Below, one piece after another: positions 7,518-15,756 of a stretch of 64,000 nucleotides of DNA. Position 1 is the stretch's first letter, and each line of letters begins with the position of its first letter. Source of the DNA: Streptomyces chartreusis (GTDB taxonomy: Bacteria; Actinomycetota; Actinomycetes; Streptomycetales; Streptomycetaceae); NCBI RefSeq assembly GCF_008704715.1, contig NZ_CP023689.1, positions 3,968,001 through 4,032,000 of the forward strand. The letters run 5' to 3'. The notes below the pieces were generated by a model. It worked only from the letters and a program-made list of their open reading frames with translations, ran no database searches and was not told where the DNA came from. Made by a program: the position numbers and the translations under genes.

Positions 7518-9653
7518 TCAGACGCGGTAGGCGTCCGCGTCCTGGCCGAGGTCCTGCGCGTAGCCGGGCGTGACCGAGTGGGCGACGCCCTGCACGCCGG
7601 TGGCGGCGTTGCCCGCGAGCGGGCCGGCCGAGTCGCGAACCGTCCCGGTCAGGTCCCCGGCGAAGGGCGCGGCCTGCCCGGCCACCCCGTGCGCGAACGG
7701 GCCGACCTCGCCGACGACACCGCCGGCGAAGGGACGGACGTCGTCCGCGACGCCGTACGCGAAGGTCGTGGCGCTGCCGCCGACGCCGTCCACGACCGGC
7801 CTGACGGTGTCCACGACCGTGTCGACGACCGGCTGCACGGCACCGGTGACGCCGTACGCGAAGGGCGGCACCTGCTCGGCGACACCGCCGGCGAACGGCA
7901 CGGCCTGCCCGGCCACGCCGTGCGCCAGGGGGCCGACCTCGCCGACGACACCGCCGGCGAAGGGACGGACGTCTTCCGCGACGCCGTACGCCAGCGTGCC
8001 CGCGTCGGCGACGGCCCGACCGGCGACCGGCACCACGCCGTGCACGGCCGCGTCGGCGACCGGCGGCAGGACCGAACCGGTGACGTCGCCGGCGACATGG
8101 CCGGCCAGGCCGGTGGCGTACGGGGGCACGTCGGTGGCGACGCCCTGCACGACCGGCTGCACGTCGGCGACGGCACCCGAGGCGACGGGACGGACGTCGG
8201 CGACGGTGCCGTGGGCGAGGTGCCGGACATCGCCGACCGCGCCGTGGGCCACGGGCGCCGTGCCCTGGACGACGCCGCCGGCGACCGGCCGCACCTCCTG
8301 GACGGCCCCGCCGACCACCGGCCGCACGCCCGCGACGGCTCCGGTGGCCACCGGCTGGACGTCGGCGACCACGCCGTACGCGAGTGCGGTCGCGGCGTCG
8401 ACCGTGTGCCCGGCCGTGTGGCCGACCCCGGCGACGGCACCGTGGGCGACCGGGACCACGTCGTCGGCGGTCCGGCCGACGACCGGCGTCACACCGTTCA
8501 CGGCACCGCCGACCACCGGCCGGACGCCGTCCACCGCGTGCCCGGCGACCGGGGTCACCCCGGCCACCGTGCCGGTTGCGGCGGGCACGGCACCGGCGAC
8601 GGCGTGCCCGGCGGTCGGGACGACGCCCTCGACGGCGCGGCCCGCGACGGGGCCGACCCCGTGCACGGCCTCGGTGACGAGGGGCGGGACGGCCGCGTCG
8701 GCGGTCTGCGCCACGACCGGCGTGACCGCGCCGGGGACGGCCTCGACCGTGCCGACGACCCGCTGCTCCGCGCCGCCGACCGTGCCGGTGACATGGCTCG
8801 GGACCGCGGAGACGGAGGCCCGCGCGGCCGCGGTGACAGCGCCGGCCCGGCCGGTGGCGCCCGTCGCCGTGTCCGTGACCCTGCCGTCGGCGTGGGTCAC
8901 GGCGGCGTGCGCGACAGCGTCGACGCCCGCTGCGGTGCGACCCGCGCCGGCGACGGCGTACTGCGCCTTCGTCCGTACGACGCCCTCGGCGCCCTGCGCC
9001 TGCGAACGCGCCGCCGCCTGCACGCCCTGCACCTTCGTCTGCGCGGCGGCGAGCGCCTGCTCCAGCTCGGGGGCGAAGGCGGCGAGGGGGCCGAAGAGGT
9101 AGTCGATGGTGCCGGGGTGCTGCGGGGTGTTGTGGGGGAGGTGGTCGCGGACGTCGGTCACGGCCGCGGCGACGTGGGCCTCGGCACGCGCGGTGACGTG
9201 CGCGGTCGCGTGCGCCGTGGCCTTGTCCGCGCGGGCCGCCTTGGCGCCCTGGATGGCCTGCGCCGCGCCCTTCGCCTTGGCCTTGGTGGCCTGGGTCGTC
9301 CTGTCGGCCGCGGACGGGACCGTGAGGTCGGCGTCCACGTAACGGCGGGCCTGGTCGGCGGTGTCCGCGGGCGTCGTCCGTGCGGTGTCGGCGACCTCGC
9401 CGGTCGCGCCCTCGGTGACGCCGGTGACGGTGTCCGTGACGCCGGAGACGACACCGTTGACCGTGTCGGTCACGCCGCCGAGGAGGCCGGGGGCGTCGGC
9501 GCTGTCGGTCGCGTCCGTCACGTCGGTGGCCTTGTCCGGTACGGACAGGGTGGAGGCCGGCAGCTCGTCTGCGCTGGCCACGGTCGAACCGAGCGCCCAG
9601 GCGCCGGTGACGCCGGCGGCTATGACGATCGAACGGCGGATGTTCTTGTTCAT
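7518..9653 (-). CDS. Secreted protein built of about 30 eleven-residue repeats
   Basis: A 711-residue protein of unknown function. Residues 1-28 are a signal peptide (MNKNIRRSIVIAAGVTGAWA, cleavage probably after STVASA). Residues about 30-330 are Ala/Thr/Val-rich with some charged residues. From about 330 to the end an 11-residue unit recurs almost without interruption: consensus D/G-V-x-P-V/F-A-x-G-A/V-V-x, as in DVRPFAGGVVG, GVRPVVGGAVQ, EVGPLAHGVAG. Two near-identical blocks carry DVRPFAGGVVGEVGP and then AHGVAG-QA-PFAG. The DNA shows the matching 33-bp periodicity. There is no LPXTG signal or C-terminal membrane helix, so it is likely released or bound non-covalently to the wall. Start ATG 9653. 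The base composition matches its neighbours. Confidence 0.8.
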   Translation of the reverse strand: MNKNIRRSIVIAAGVTGAWALGSTVASADELPASTLSVPDKATDVTDATDSADAPGLLGGVTDTVNGVVSGVTDTVTGVTEGATGEVADTARTTPADTADQARRYVDADLTVPSAADRTTQATKAKAKGAAQAIQGAKAARADKATAHATAHVTARAEAHVAAAVTDVRDHLPHNTPQHPGTIDYLFGPLAAFAPELEQALAAAQTKVQGVQAAARSQAQGAEGVVRTKAQYAVAGAGRTAAGVDAVAHAAVTHADGRVTDTATGATGRAGAVTAAARASVSAVPSHVTGTVGGAEQRVVGTVEAVPGAVTPVVAQTADAAVPPLVTEAVHGVGPVAGRAVEGVVPTAGHAVAGAVPAATGTVAGVTPVAGHAVDGVRPVVGGAVNGVTPVVGRTADDVVPVAHGAVAGVGHTAGHTVDAATALAYGVVADVQPVATGAVAGVRPVVGGAVQEVRPVAGGVVQGTAPVAHGAVGDVRHLAHGTVADVRPVASGAVADVQPVVQGVATDVPPYATGLAGHVAGDVTGSVLPPVADAAVHGVVPVAGRAVADAGTLAYGVAEDVRPFAGGVVGEVGPLAHGVAGQAVPFAGGVAEQVPPFAYGVTGAVQPVVDTVVDTVRPVVDGVGGSATTFAYGVADDVRPFAGGVVGEVGPFAHGVAGQAAPFAGDLTGTVRDSAGPLAGNAATGVQGVAHSVTPGYAQDLGQDADAYRV

Positions 9654-9974
9654 GCTTGCGTCGGATCCCTAGATCTCGGGGCTCCGAAGACCCCCGGAGC
9701 AACGGAGAAGTGAAGCTCCGGGACTTCGGACGGTTTGGGGACATTCCGGCGCCGATCACGGTCGCGGTCCGGGGAGTTGAGGACCGGCGGGACCGGGTAC
9801 GGCTCCGGTGGCTTCCGTCCGGGGGATGTCGCCGGGGATGTCGCTGGCATCCGGGAACTGGGGCGTCCGGACGGACGGGCAGACCTGTTTCCGCCCCGCG
9901 CGGCAGGTCCACGGCGGGGAGGGTCGGCCTACGGGCCTGGAGGCTCAAGGGCCCAGGCCTGGAGGCTGAGGGGC
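9654..9974. other. Intergenic region with a 22-bp direct repeat
   Basis: About 320 bases between two minus-strand secreted-protein genes. No gene is supported. At about 9930-9975 two imperfect tandem copies of a GGCCTGGAGGCT-x-AGGG unit occur. The promoter of the repeat-protein gene should lie near 9660-9720. Confidence 0.5.
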
Positions 9975-11240
9975 CTAGGCGGGGGAAACCGGTATGTCCC
10001 GGTGCCTGTCCTGGATCGAGTCCGCTTCCGCGCGGGCGGCGGAGCCGGGCACCAGCCGCAACGCCACACGCCGGTCCAACGAGACCGCGTGCGCGTCCCC
10101 GTGCCTCGGCGTACCGCTGTCGCCCACCGCGTGATAGCCCGCCGCACCACCCGGGTGGTCGGCCGGCGCCTGACGCGCGGGGGCGTGGCCGGACGGCGCG
10201 ACGCGGTGCGCGTGACCGGCCGCCGGAGCGGGCAACGCGGTGCTGTCCACTCCGAGGTCGGGACCGTGGACGCCGTCCGCTTCCTTGCCGGTACGTCCCT
10301 TGGGGGCGCGTCCGTCATGTGAGCCGGGGGCGTCCGACCCCGGCTCAGGCGTGCCGGTGACCGGCGCCGGCAACGTCTGTCCCGGCAGCGCGGGCACATC
10401 GGCGCCCGGCAGGTCCGGAATCCCCGGAACAGTGGGGAGTTCCCACCCCGGCCAGCTCGGCCACGTGGTCTCGGGCGCGGTCGGCAGCGAGGGCATCGAC
10501 GCCAACGGCGGCAGCACGGCCTGCACCTCGGCCAAGCCCGCGGCCAGATCCTGGGTCACCGTCCGCACGATGCCGCCGACGGGCTCCACGACCTGGGTGC
10601 CGACGGTCCGTCCGACCTGCTCGGTCACCGGGGTGAGGATCGTGTCGTGGGTGACGGGCCGGGAGGTGTGGGTCTGAGCGGGCTGGTCCTGGGGCTGAGT
10701 CCGCGGAGCCTGCGGCCGAGGGCGGTGGTCCTCGGGGGCCGGGTCGGCGGGTGGTGCCGTCGACTCGTCGTGGGCGCCGGGCTTGGACTGTGCGTCAGGC
10801 GCGGTGGGCTTGGTAGCCGGCGCGGTGGGCTTGGCGGGCGGGCTCAGGAGCCGCTCGACCGTGTCCTGTAGCGACGACCGGAGTTCGTCCGAGGCCGAGG
10901 ATGAGGACGGGGATGAGGACGACGCGGACGACGCTGCTGATGTCGCCGGGACCGCTGATGTCGCCGAGACCGACGAAGTGCCCACCGGCACCCCGCCCGG
11001 CCCGTCTGCCGCGTACGCCCGCTCCCCGCCGAGGAGCCCGATCGCCAGCAGGCCGCCCGCCACCAGGACCAGTTGCAGCGCACGCCGCCCGGCCGCGATG
11101 CGCAGAACGCGCACGGCGGCACCGGACAGGCTGGCTGGCCAGGTCAAGACGGGGTGGTCCCTCCATGCGGCGGAACGAAGTACACGTGACGAGCGTCGAG
11201 TCGACTGGACGCGGTACGGACGGGCGGCGCGACAGCGCAC
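9975..11240 (-). CDS. Secreted or membrane-anchored Pro/Ser/Thr-rich protein
   Basis: Unrecognised. The long N-terminal stretch ends in one hydrophobic helix (LQLVLVAGGLLAIGLLG) followed by ERAYAAD, a plausible signal-peptidase site. Thereafter come a Ser-rich block, a Pro/Ala/Thr/Gln-rich block, a short ordered-looking stretch (VTEQVGRTVGTQVVEPVGGI), and a Pro/Trp-rich segment (WPSWPGWELPTVPGIPDLPG). The VTEQVGRTVG-type stretch recalls the repeats in the downstream secreted protein, so the two may be related and act together at the cell surface. The GTG start at 11240 has no good ribosome site, and a shorter protein starting nearer the hydrophobic helix (for instance an in-frame GTG near 11118) is possible. 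Confidence 0.6.
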   Translation of the reverse strand: MRCRAARPYRVQSTRRSSRVLRSAAWRDHPVLTWPASLSGAAVRVLRIAAGRRALQLVLVAGGLLAIGLLGGERAYAADGPGGVPVGTSSVSATSAVPATSAASSASSSSPSSSSASDELRSSLQDTVERLLSPPAKPTAPATKPTAPDAQSKPGAHDESTAPPADPAPEDHRPRPQAPRTQPQDQPAQTHTSRPVTHDTILTPVTEQVGRTVGTQVVEPVGGIVRTVTQDLAAGLAEVQAVLPPLASMPSLPTAPETTWPSWPGWELPTVPGIPDLPGADVPALPGQTLPAPVTGTPEPGSDAPGSHDGRAPKGRTGKEADGVHGPDLGVDSTALPAPAAGHAHRVAPSGHAPARQAPADHPGGAAGYHAVGDSGTPRHGDAHAVSLDRRVALRLVPGSAARAEADSIQDRHRDIPVSPA

Positions 11241-11247
11241 CGCCTAG

Positions 11248-11471
11248 CAGGCGTCGATCCTTGCACGCCCCTCCTGCCGTCGCGCAAGCCCCCCGCCAAC
11301 GATGCGCACTCATGTCCGTTTTGCTGGCCGAAGTCGGTCATCACTTGGTCGACAAATCACCGGTAATTCCGCGCCATTGCGTCCTGAGTCACGGGTCCTG
11401 ACCCACGGGGCCCTGGGCTTTTGTCTCCGGAGCCCTTCGTGTCCTCAGACCCCTCAGACCCCTAAGGCCCC
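11248..11471. other. Intergenic region, no gene seen
   Basis: Holds the probable promoter of the secreted Pro-rich protein gene and three short CCCCTCAGAC-type direct repeats near 11440-11475, just past the stop of the VWA gene. Confidence 0.4.
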
Positions 11472-12638
11472 TCAGACCGCGTCGGGCACCGGAATCGGCC
11501 GCTTCTCGATGGCCGCCGCCATCACCTCCGGGAACAGGTCGGGCGTACAGGCGAAGGCCGGTGCGCCCAACGCGGCGAGCGCGGCCGCGTGTTCCCGGTC
11601 GTACGCCGGCGCCCCTTCGTCCGACAGCGCCAGCAGCGCCACGAACTGCACTCCCGACGCCTTCATCGCGGCGACCCGCTTGAGCATCTCGTTGCGGATG
11701 CCGCCCTCGTACAGGTCGCTGATCAGCACGACCACCGTCTCCGCGGGCCGGGTGATCTGCGACTGGCAGTACGCCAGCGCCCGGTTGATGTCCGTGCCGC
11801 CGCCGAGCTGGGTGCCGAAGAGGACGTCCACGGGGTCGTCGAGCTGGTCGGTGAGATCGACGACGGAGGTGTCGAACACGACCAGCCGTGTATTGATGGA
11901 CCGCATCGACGCCAGCACGGCCCCGAACACCGACGCGTACACCACGGACGCCGCCATCGACCCGGACTGGTCGATGCAGAGCACGACCTCCTTCTTCACG
12001 GACTGCGACGCCCGCCCGTACCCGATGAGCCGCTCCGGCACGATCGTCCGGTACTCCGGCAGATAGTGCTTGAGGTTGGCCGCGATGGTGCGGTTCCAGT
12101 CGATGTCGTGGTGGCGCGGCCGGCTGATCCGGGCACTGCGGTCGAGGGCGCCGGTGAGCGTGGCCCGTGTGCGGCTGGCGAGCCGCTTCTCCAGGTCCTC
12201 GACGACCTTGCGCACGACGGCACGCGCCGTCTCCTTCGTCGTCTCCGGCATGGCCCGGTTGAGCGAGAGCAGCGTGCCGACCAGGTGCACGTCCGCCTCC
12301 ACCGCCTCCAGCATCTCCGGCTCCAGCAACAGCGTCGACAGCCCGAGCCGGTCGATGGCGTCCCGCTGCATGACCTGCACGACGGAGGACGGGAAGTACT
12401 TCCGGATGTCCCCGAGCCACCGCGCCACGGACGGCGCCGACGCCCCGAGCCCCGCCGAACGGTCCCTCCCCGACTGCGTCCCCTTGTCCCCCTTCCCGTA
12501 GAGCGCGGTCAACGCCCCGTCCATCGCGGCGTCCTTGCCGGAGAGCGCGCAGCCGGTGCCGTCCGCGTCGTCGCCGCCGAGCACCATCCGCCATCGCCGC
12601 AGCCGCTCCCGGGCCGGGTCCATCGCCTCGGTCGTCAT
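11472..12638 (-). CDS. VWA-domain protein of a MoxR/DUF5682 system
   Basis: A 388-residue cytoplasmic protein with a C-terminal von Willebrand factor A domain. The metal-ion (MIDAS) residues are all present: DQSGS at about residue 220, the Thr of GGGTDINRAL, and the Asp of LISDLYEGG. The N-terminal half is helical and charged, like the CoxE-type partners of MoxR ATPases, which use AAA+ activity to act on a VWA partner. ATG 12638 is 7 bases after AAAGGGAG. It overlaps the stop of the upstream 52-codon ORF by four bases (ATGA), so translation is coupled. It is the last gene of the unit that starts with the AAA+ ATPase. Confidence 0.85.
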   Translation of the reverse strand: MTTEAMDPARERLRRWRMVLGGDDADGTGCALSGKDAAMDGALTALYGKGDKGTQSGRDRSAGLGASAPSVARWLGDIRKYFPSSVVQVMQRDAIDRLGLSTLLLEPEMLEAVEADVHLVGTLLSLNRAMPETTKETARAVVRKVVEDLEKRLASRTRATLTGALDRSARISRPRHHDIDWNRTIAANLKHYLPEYRTIVPERLIGYGRASQSVKKEVVLCIDQSGSMAASVVYASVFGAVLASMRSINTRLVVFDTSVVDLTDQLDDPVDVLFGTQLGGGTDINRALAYCQSQITRPAETVVVLISDLYEGGIRNEMLKRVAAMKASGVQFVALLALSDEGAPAYDREHAAALAALGAPAFACTPDLFPEVMAAAIEKRPIPVPDAV

Positions 12639-12793
12639 CGGCACGCTCCCTTTCGAGGCCGCTCCCACAGCGGCAGCACCGGCACGGTCGTCGTCAACGG
12701 CCGGCCGCCCTGTGCCGCCGACCCGTGCGGCTGCATCCCGGCGCCCACCGTCACCGCCCGCTCCCTCGGTTCCGTCACCACGTCGCTCGTCAT
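12635..12793 (-). CDS. Small 52-residue ORF coupled between DUF5682 and VWA genes
   Basis: Not recognised. It starts with MTSDVVTEPRERAVTVGAGM and ends ...LPLWERPRKGACR. The ATG at 12793 overlaps the DUF5682 stop as ATGA, and its own TGA overlaps the VWA start as ATGA. Only about six of 52 codons end in A or T, as in real genes here. The final WER codons are also the ribosome site of the VWA gene, so the ORF may exist mainly to couple translation, or may encode a real small subunit. Easy to miss in automated annotation. Confidence 0.55.
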   Translation of the reverse strand: MTSDVVTEPRERAVTVGAGMQPHGSAAQGGRPLTTTVPVLPLWERPRKGACR

Positions 12794-15378
12794 CCCGTCG
12801 CCCCCACAAGGTCGTTGCCCACGAAGCCGCCGTCGGCGCCCTCGCCCATCCCCATCCGGTCCAGCCCCAGCAGCAGCCGCACGACCGGCACCACGGCGTC
12901 CGCCCGACCGACGTCGAACTCGTCCGCGAACCCGGGTATCCCGGCCCCGCCGACCCCCGCGCCGCCCCGTTCCCCCGGCCCACGCCGGACCAGTTCCCCG
13001 AGGGTCCGCCGCACCCCCGGCTCGTACGCCGAGAAGGTCCGCCGCAGCAGCGGCAGCACATCGGTGAACGCCTCCGCCGACACTCCCGTCAGCCATGCGT
13101 CGACCAGCCCGAGCAGCCGCTCGTCGTGCACGAGCAGCATCCCGCCGCCCGAGCCACCCCCGACGAACCCTTCGATCCACGCGGCCGCGTCCCCCGGCGG
13201 CGTCCCCGGCGACAACGCGAGCCCCATCGCCCGAGCCGCCTCGTCCTGCCCCAACTCCCCGTCATCCAGCAGCAACCGCACCGCGCGCCCCCTGATGACC
13301 CCGGGCACGGTGTCCCGCACGACCAACACCCGCAGCACGGCATGCCAGCGCTTGCGCAGATCACCGTGCGGCGGGGAGGCCGAGCCGTCCGAACCACGGC
13401 GCTCCGCCGGCGTCCCCTCGCCCTGACCGGCGCCGGACCCGCCTCCACCCACCCCCGCGTCCCGCCCCGAGCCCACCACGTCGCCCAGCAACCCGACCGC
13501 CCCGTGCACCGCGTCGACATGGCGCCGCATCTCCTCGGCCGCGTCCGCGTCCAGCGCGGCGCAGGCCGGGGGCAGGCCGACGAAGACGCGCTCGGCGAGT
13601 CCCGCGGCGACCTCCGCGAGCGCCCCCGTGTCCGTGCCGCGCACATCGCCGTACCGCAGGGAGCGGACCAGCGCGGGCAAGGCCTGGGCGAGGTGGCCGA
13701 CGTCGGTGTCGAGGGCGGCCCGGTCTGCGAGGATCCGCATCACCGTGGGCAGCGCGTCCGGCAGTTCGGCCAGGAGGCAGCGCTCGGCGAGGGCGGTGAC
13801 ATCGGCGAGGCCCGGCGCGGAGACGGCATCCGCCTCGGCCTTGGCAGTCGCCGCCGCGAGCACGGTCGTCCCCCACACCCCCGCCTCCGCGACCCGCACC
13901 GACAGCTCCGGCTCCCACCGCAACCGCCACGTCTCCCGGAACGTCCCCGTGCTGCCCCGCGAGGCGACCGGCTCGCCCCACTCCACCCGCAGCAGCCGCA
14001 GCCGGTGCAGCAGCCTGCTGCGCTCGGCGTCGTTCTCCTTGCGCAGGTCGAGCTCCAACTCCCGCTCCAGCGCCTCCGGCTTGAGCCGCAGCCGGCGCTG
14101 GATCCGGTCGAGGTCCCGCTGCAACGGCACCGCCGGCGCCGACCGCGGCACCTCCCCCAGCACGTCCCCCACGACCAGCCGGTCCTGCACCAGCGCCAAC
14201 GGCACGTCCGAGCCCTCGCACATGACCGCCCGCACCGCGTCGGTCGTCTCGCTCAGCCCCGGCAACGGCCGCCCGCGCATCGCCGCCAGCGTCTCCGCCA
14301 GCCGCACCGCCTCGATGACGTGCGCCGAGGACACGATCCGGTCCTCTTCCCGCAGCAGCCCGGCCACCTTGGTCATCCACCGCTCGACGGGCCGGTCCGG
14401 CGCGCTGAACAGGTGCCCGTACCACCCCGGCGAGTCGATCCCCGCCCCGTAGCCGCTGACCCGGGCCAGCCGCCGGTTCGTCCACGGCACCCAGGTCATG
14501 TCGGCCTTGACCTTGGGCAGCCCCTTCAGCAGCGCCTTGTCGGCGCCGACGGAGCTCTTCTGCCGCAATGCCGGCACATGCCACGCCCCGCACACGACGG
14601 CGACGTCGTCGCCGAACTCCCGCTGCGCCGCCCGCATCTGGAGCCGCATGCAGGCCTCGCGCACGAGGTCCCGGTCATGTCCCCCGCTCCCGTAAGCCTC
14701 CCGCAACGCCCCCATGGCCTCTTCGAGCCCGAGGAACGGTGCGAACACATCCCCGTCCCCCGCTCCCCGGTGCTCGACGACGTCCTCCCACCACCGCTCG
14801 GGATCGTCGTAACCGGCGACATCGGCGAGCACGGCGAGGGGGTCCACACGGACGGCGGCACGAGGATCGGTGTCTTCAGCCTGAGAGTCGGCGGGTTCGT
14901 CGGCGTCGGTGGCCGGCTCACCCCCCTCACCCGCATCCAGCGCGGTCTCGTCCTCCTTCCCCCACGCCAGCGTGTGCGTGGCGGGCAGGTCGATGAACCG
15001 GGCCGGCACCTGGTGCTCCACGGCCCAGCGGATCGCGACCCACTCCGGGGAGAACTCGGCCAGCGGCCAGAAGGCCGAACGCCCGGGCTCGTCCACGGCA
15101 TGGGCGAGGAGCGCGACCGGGGGCCGCATCGCCTCGTCGGCGGCGAGCGGGATCAGCTCGTCGGCCTCCGGCGGGCCTTCGATCAGCACCGTCAGCGGCC
15201 GCGCAGCGTCCAGCGCCGCCCGCACCGCACGCGCCGACCCGGGCCCGTGATGCCGTACCCCGAGCAGCAACGGCCCCGACGGCTTCGCCACAGAACGCGA
15301 TGCCGCCAAGCCGTCCAGGCCGACCGAGCTGCCCGACTCGGTGCGCTCATCGCCCGCCCCGCCGGTGACCGCGTCCAT
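12790..15378 (-). CDS. DUF5682-family protein (TIKI/EreA-like fold suspected)
   Basis: An 862-residue cytoplasmic protein. The first 250 residues carry LLLGVRHHGPGSARAV, LIEGPPEADEL and later VVCGAWHVPAL. The spacing and nature of these His/Glu motifs resemble the TIKI/TraB/EreA/ChaN superfamily of metal-dependent hydrolases; this is my inference. The remaining 600 residues are helical, with charged segments and a probable linker of Gly/Ser near residues 640-665. ATG 15378 is preceded by GGGAAG. A GTG at 15411 with GGGAG is an alternative, but the codons between have poor third-position GC. The stop overlaps the next small ORF. It sits between the AAA+ and VWA genes, in an order repeated in many actinobacteria. 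Confidence 0.8.
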   Translation of the reverse strand: MDAVTGGAGDERTESGSSVGLDGLAASRSVAKPSGPLLLGVRHHGPGSARAVRAALDAARPLTVLIEGPPEADELIPLAADEAMRPPVALLAHAVDEPGRSAFWPLAEFSPEWVAIRWAVEHQVPARFIDLPATHTLAWGKEDETALDAGEGGEPATDADEPADSQAEDTDPRAAVRVDPLAVLADVAGYDDPERWWEDVVEHRGAGDGDVFAPFLGLEEAMGALREAYGSGGHDRDLVREACMRLQMRAAQREFGDDVAVVCGAWHVPALRQKSSVGADKALLKGLPKVKADMTWVPWTNRRLARVSGYGAGIDSPGWYGHLFSAPDRPVERWMTKVAGLLREEDRIVSSAHVIEAVRLAETLAAMRGRPLPGLSETTDAVRAVMCEGSDVPLALVQDRLVVGDVLGEVPRSAPAVPLQRDLDRIQRRLRLKPEALERELELDLRKENDAERSRLLHRLRLLRVEWGEPVASRGSTGTFRETWRLRWEPELSVRVAEAGVWGTTVLAAATAKAEADAVSAPGLADVTALAERCLLAELPDALPTVMRILADRAALDTDVGHLAQALPALVRSLRYGDVRGTDTGALAEVAAGLAERVFVGLPPACAALDADAAEEMRRHVDAVHGAVGLLGDVVGSGRDAGVGGGGSGAGQGEGTPAERRGSDGSASPPHGDLRKRWHAVLRVLVVRDTVPGVIRGRAVRLLLDDGELGQDEAARAMGLALSPGTPPGDAAAWIEGFVGGGSGGGMLLVHDERLLGLVDAWLTGVSAEAFTDVLPLLRRTFSAYEPGVRRTLGELVRRGPGERGGAGVGGAGIPGFADEFDVGRADAVVPVVRLLLGLDRMGMGEGADGGFVGNDLVGATG

Positions 15379-15612
15379 TCCCTGACTTCCCGTGTTCTCA
15401 ACGCCGTTCACATCGACCCCCGCTCCCACAGCCGTCCGCCGCCATCGCCCGCCGCCTCGCCATCGCTCACGCCTCCCCCACCGCCACCCGGCGTCCTTCC
15501 GGAACCGAGGCCGGAGCCGCTGCCAGTGCCGGAACCGGATCCAGATCCGGCACCGGCTCCCCCGGTCCGGCGGCCCCACCGACAAGGCCGCCGGACCGAA
15601 CCGCCCGCCCCG
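15379..15612 (-). other. Gap between small ORF and DUF5682 gene, Gly/Ser-coding in one frame
   Basis: In one minus frame this stretch reads as Gly/Ser repeats (GSGSGSGTGSGSG) ending in a TGA that overlaps a GTG at 15411 of the DUF5682 frame. No start with good support opens this frame. It may be an unrecognised ORF or only GC-rich spacer. Confidence 0.3.
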
Positions 15613-15756
15613 TCAGCCCTTCGGCCCCCGCAAGTCGCCGTCGGCCACCGTCCCGGCCACCCGTTGCCGCACCACCGCCACGGACCCGGACCCGGACCCG
15701 CTCCCACCCGAGCCCCCGCGCGGTCGACCCCAGCCGAGGTCGTCTTCGTCGCTCAC
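15613..15756 (-). CDS. Small 47-residue ORF overlapping the AAA+ gene end
   Basis: Not recognised. GTG 15756 overlaps the AAA+ stop codon (GTGA) and the ORF begins VSDEDDLGWGRPRGG, then a Gly/Ser linker, then VAVVRQRVAGTVADGDLRGP. Only about five of 47 codons end in A or T. The acidic start and linker look like those of short adaptor peptides. The coupled start and codon use are the evidence; a search for conservation would decide. Confidence 0.45.
   Translation of the reverse strand: MSDEDDLGWGRPRGGSGGSGSGSGSVAVVRQRVAGTVADGDLRGPKG

Noticed and set aside
15408..15707. 99-codon Gly-rich minus-strand ORF between the AAA+ and DUF5682 genes
   Set aside because: Its first half overlaps the better supported 47-codon ORF in another frame and its composition is what GC-rich spacer yields; I record only the gap.
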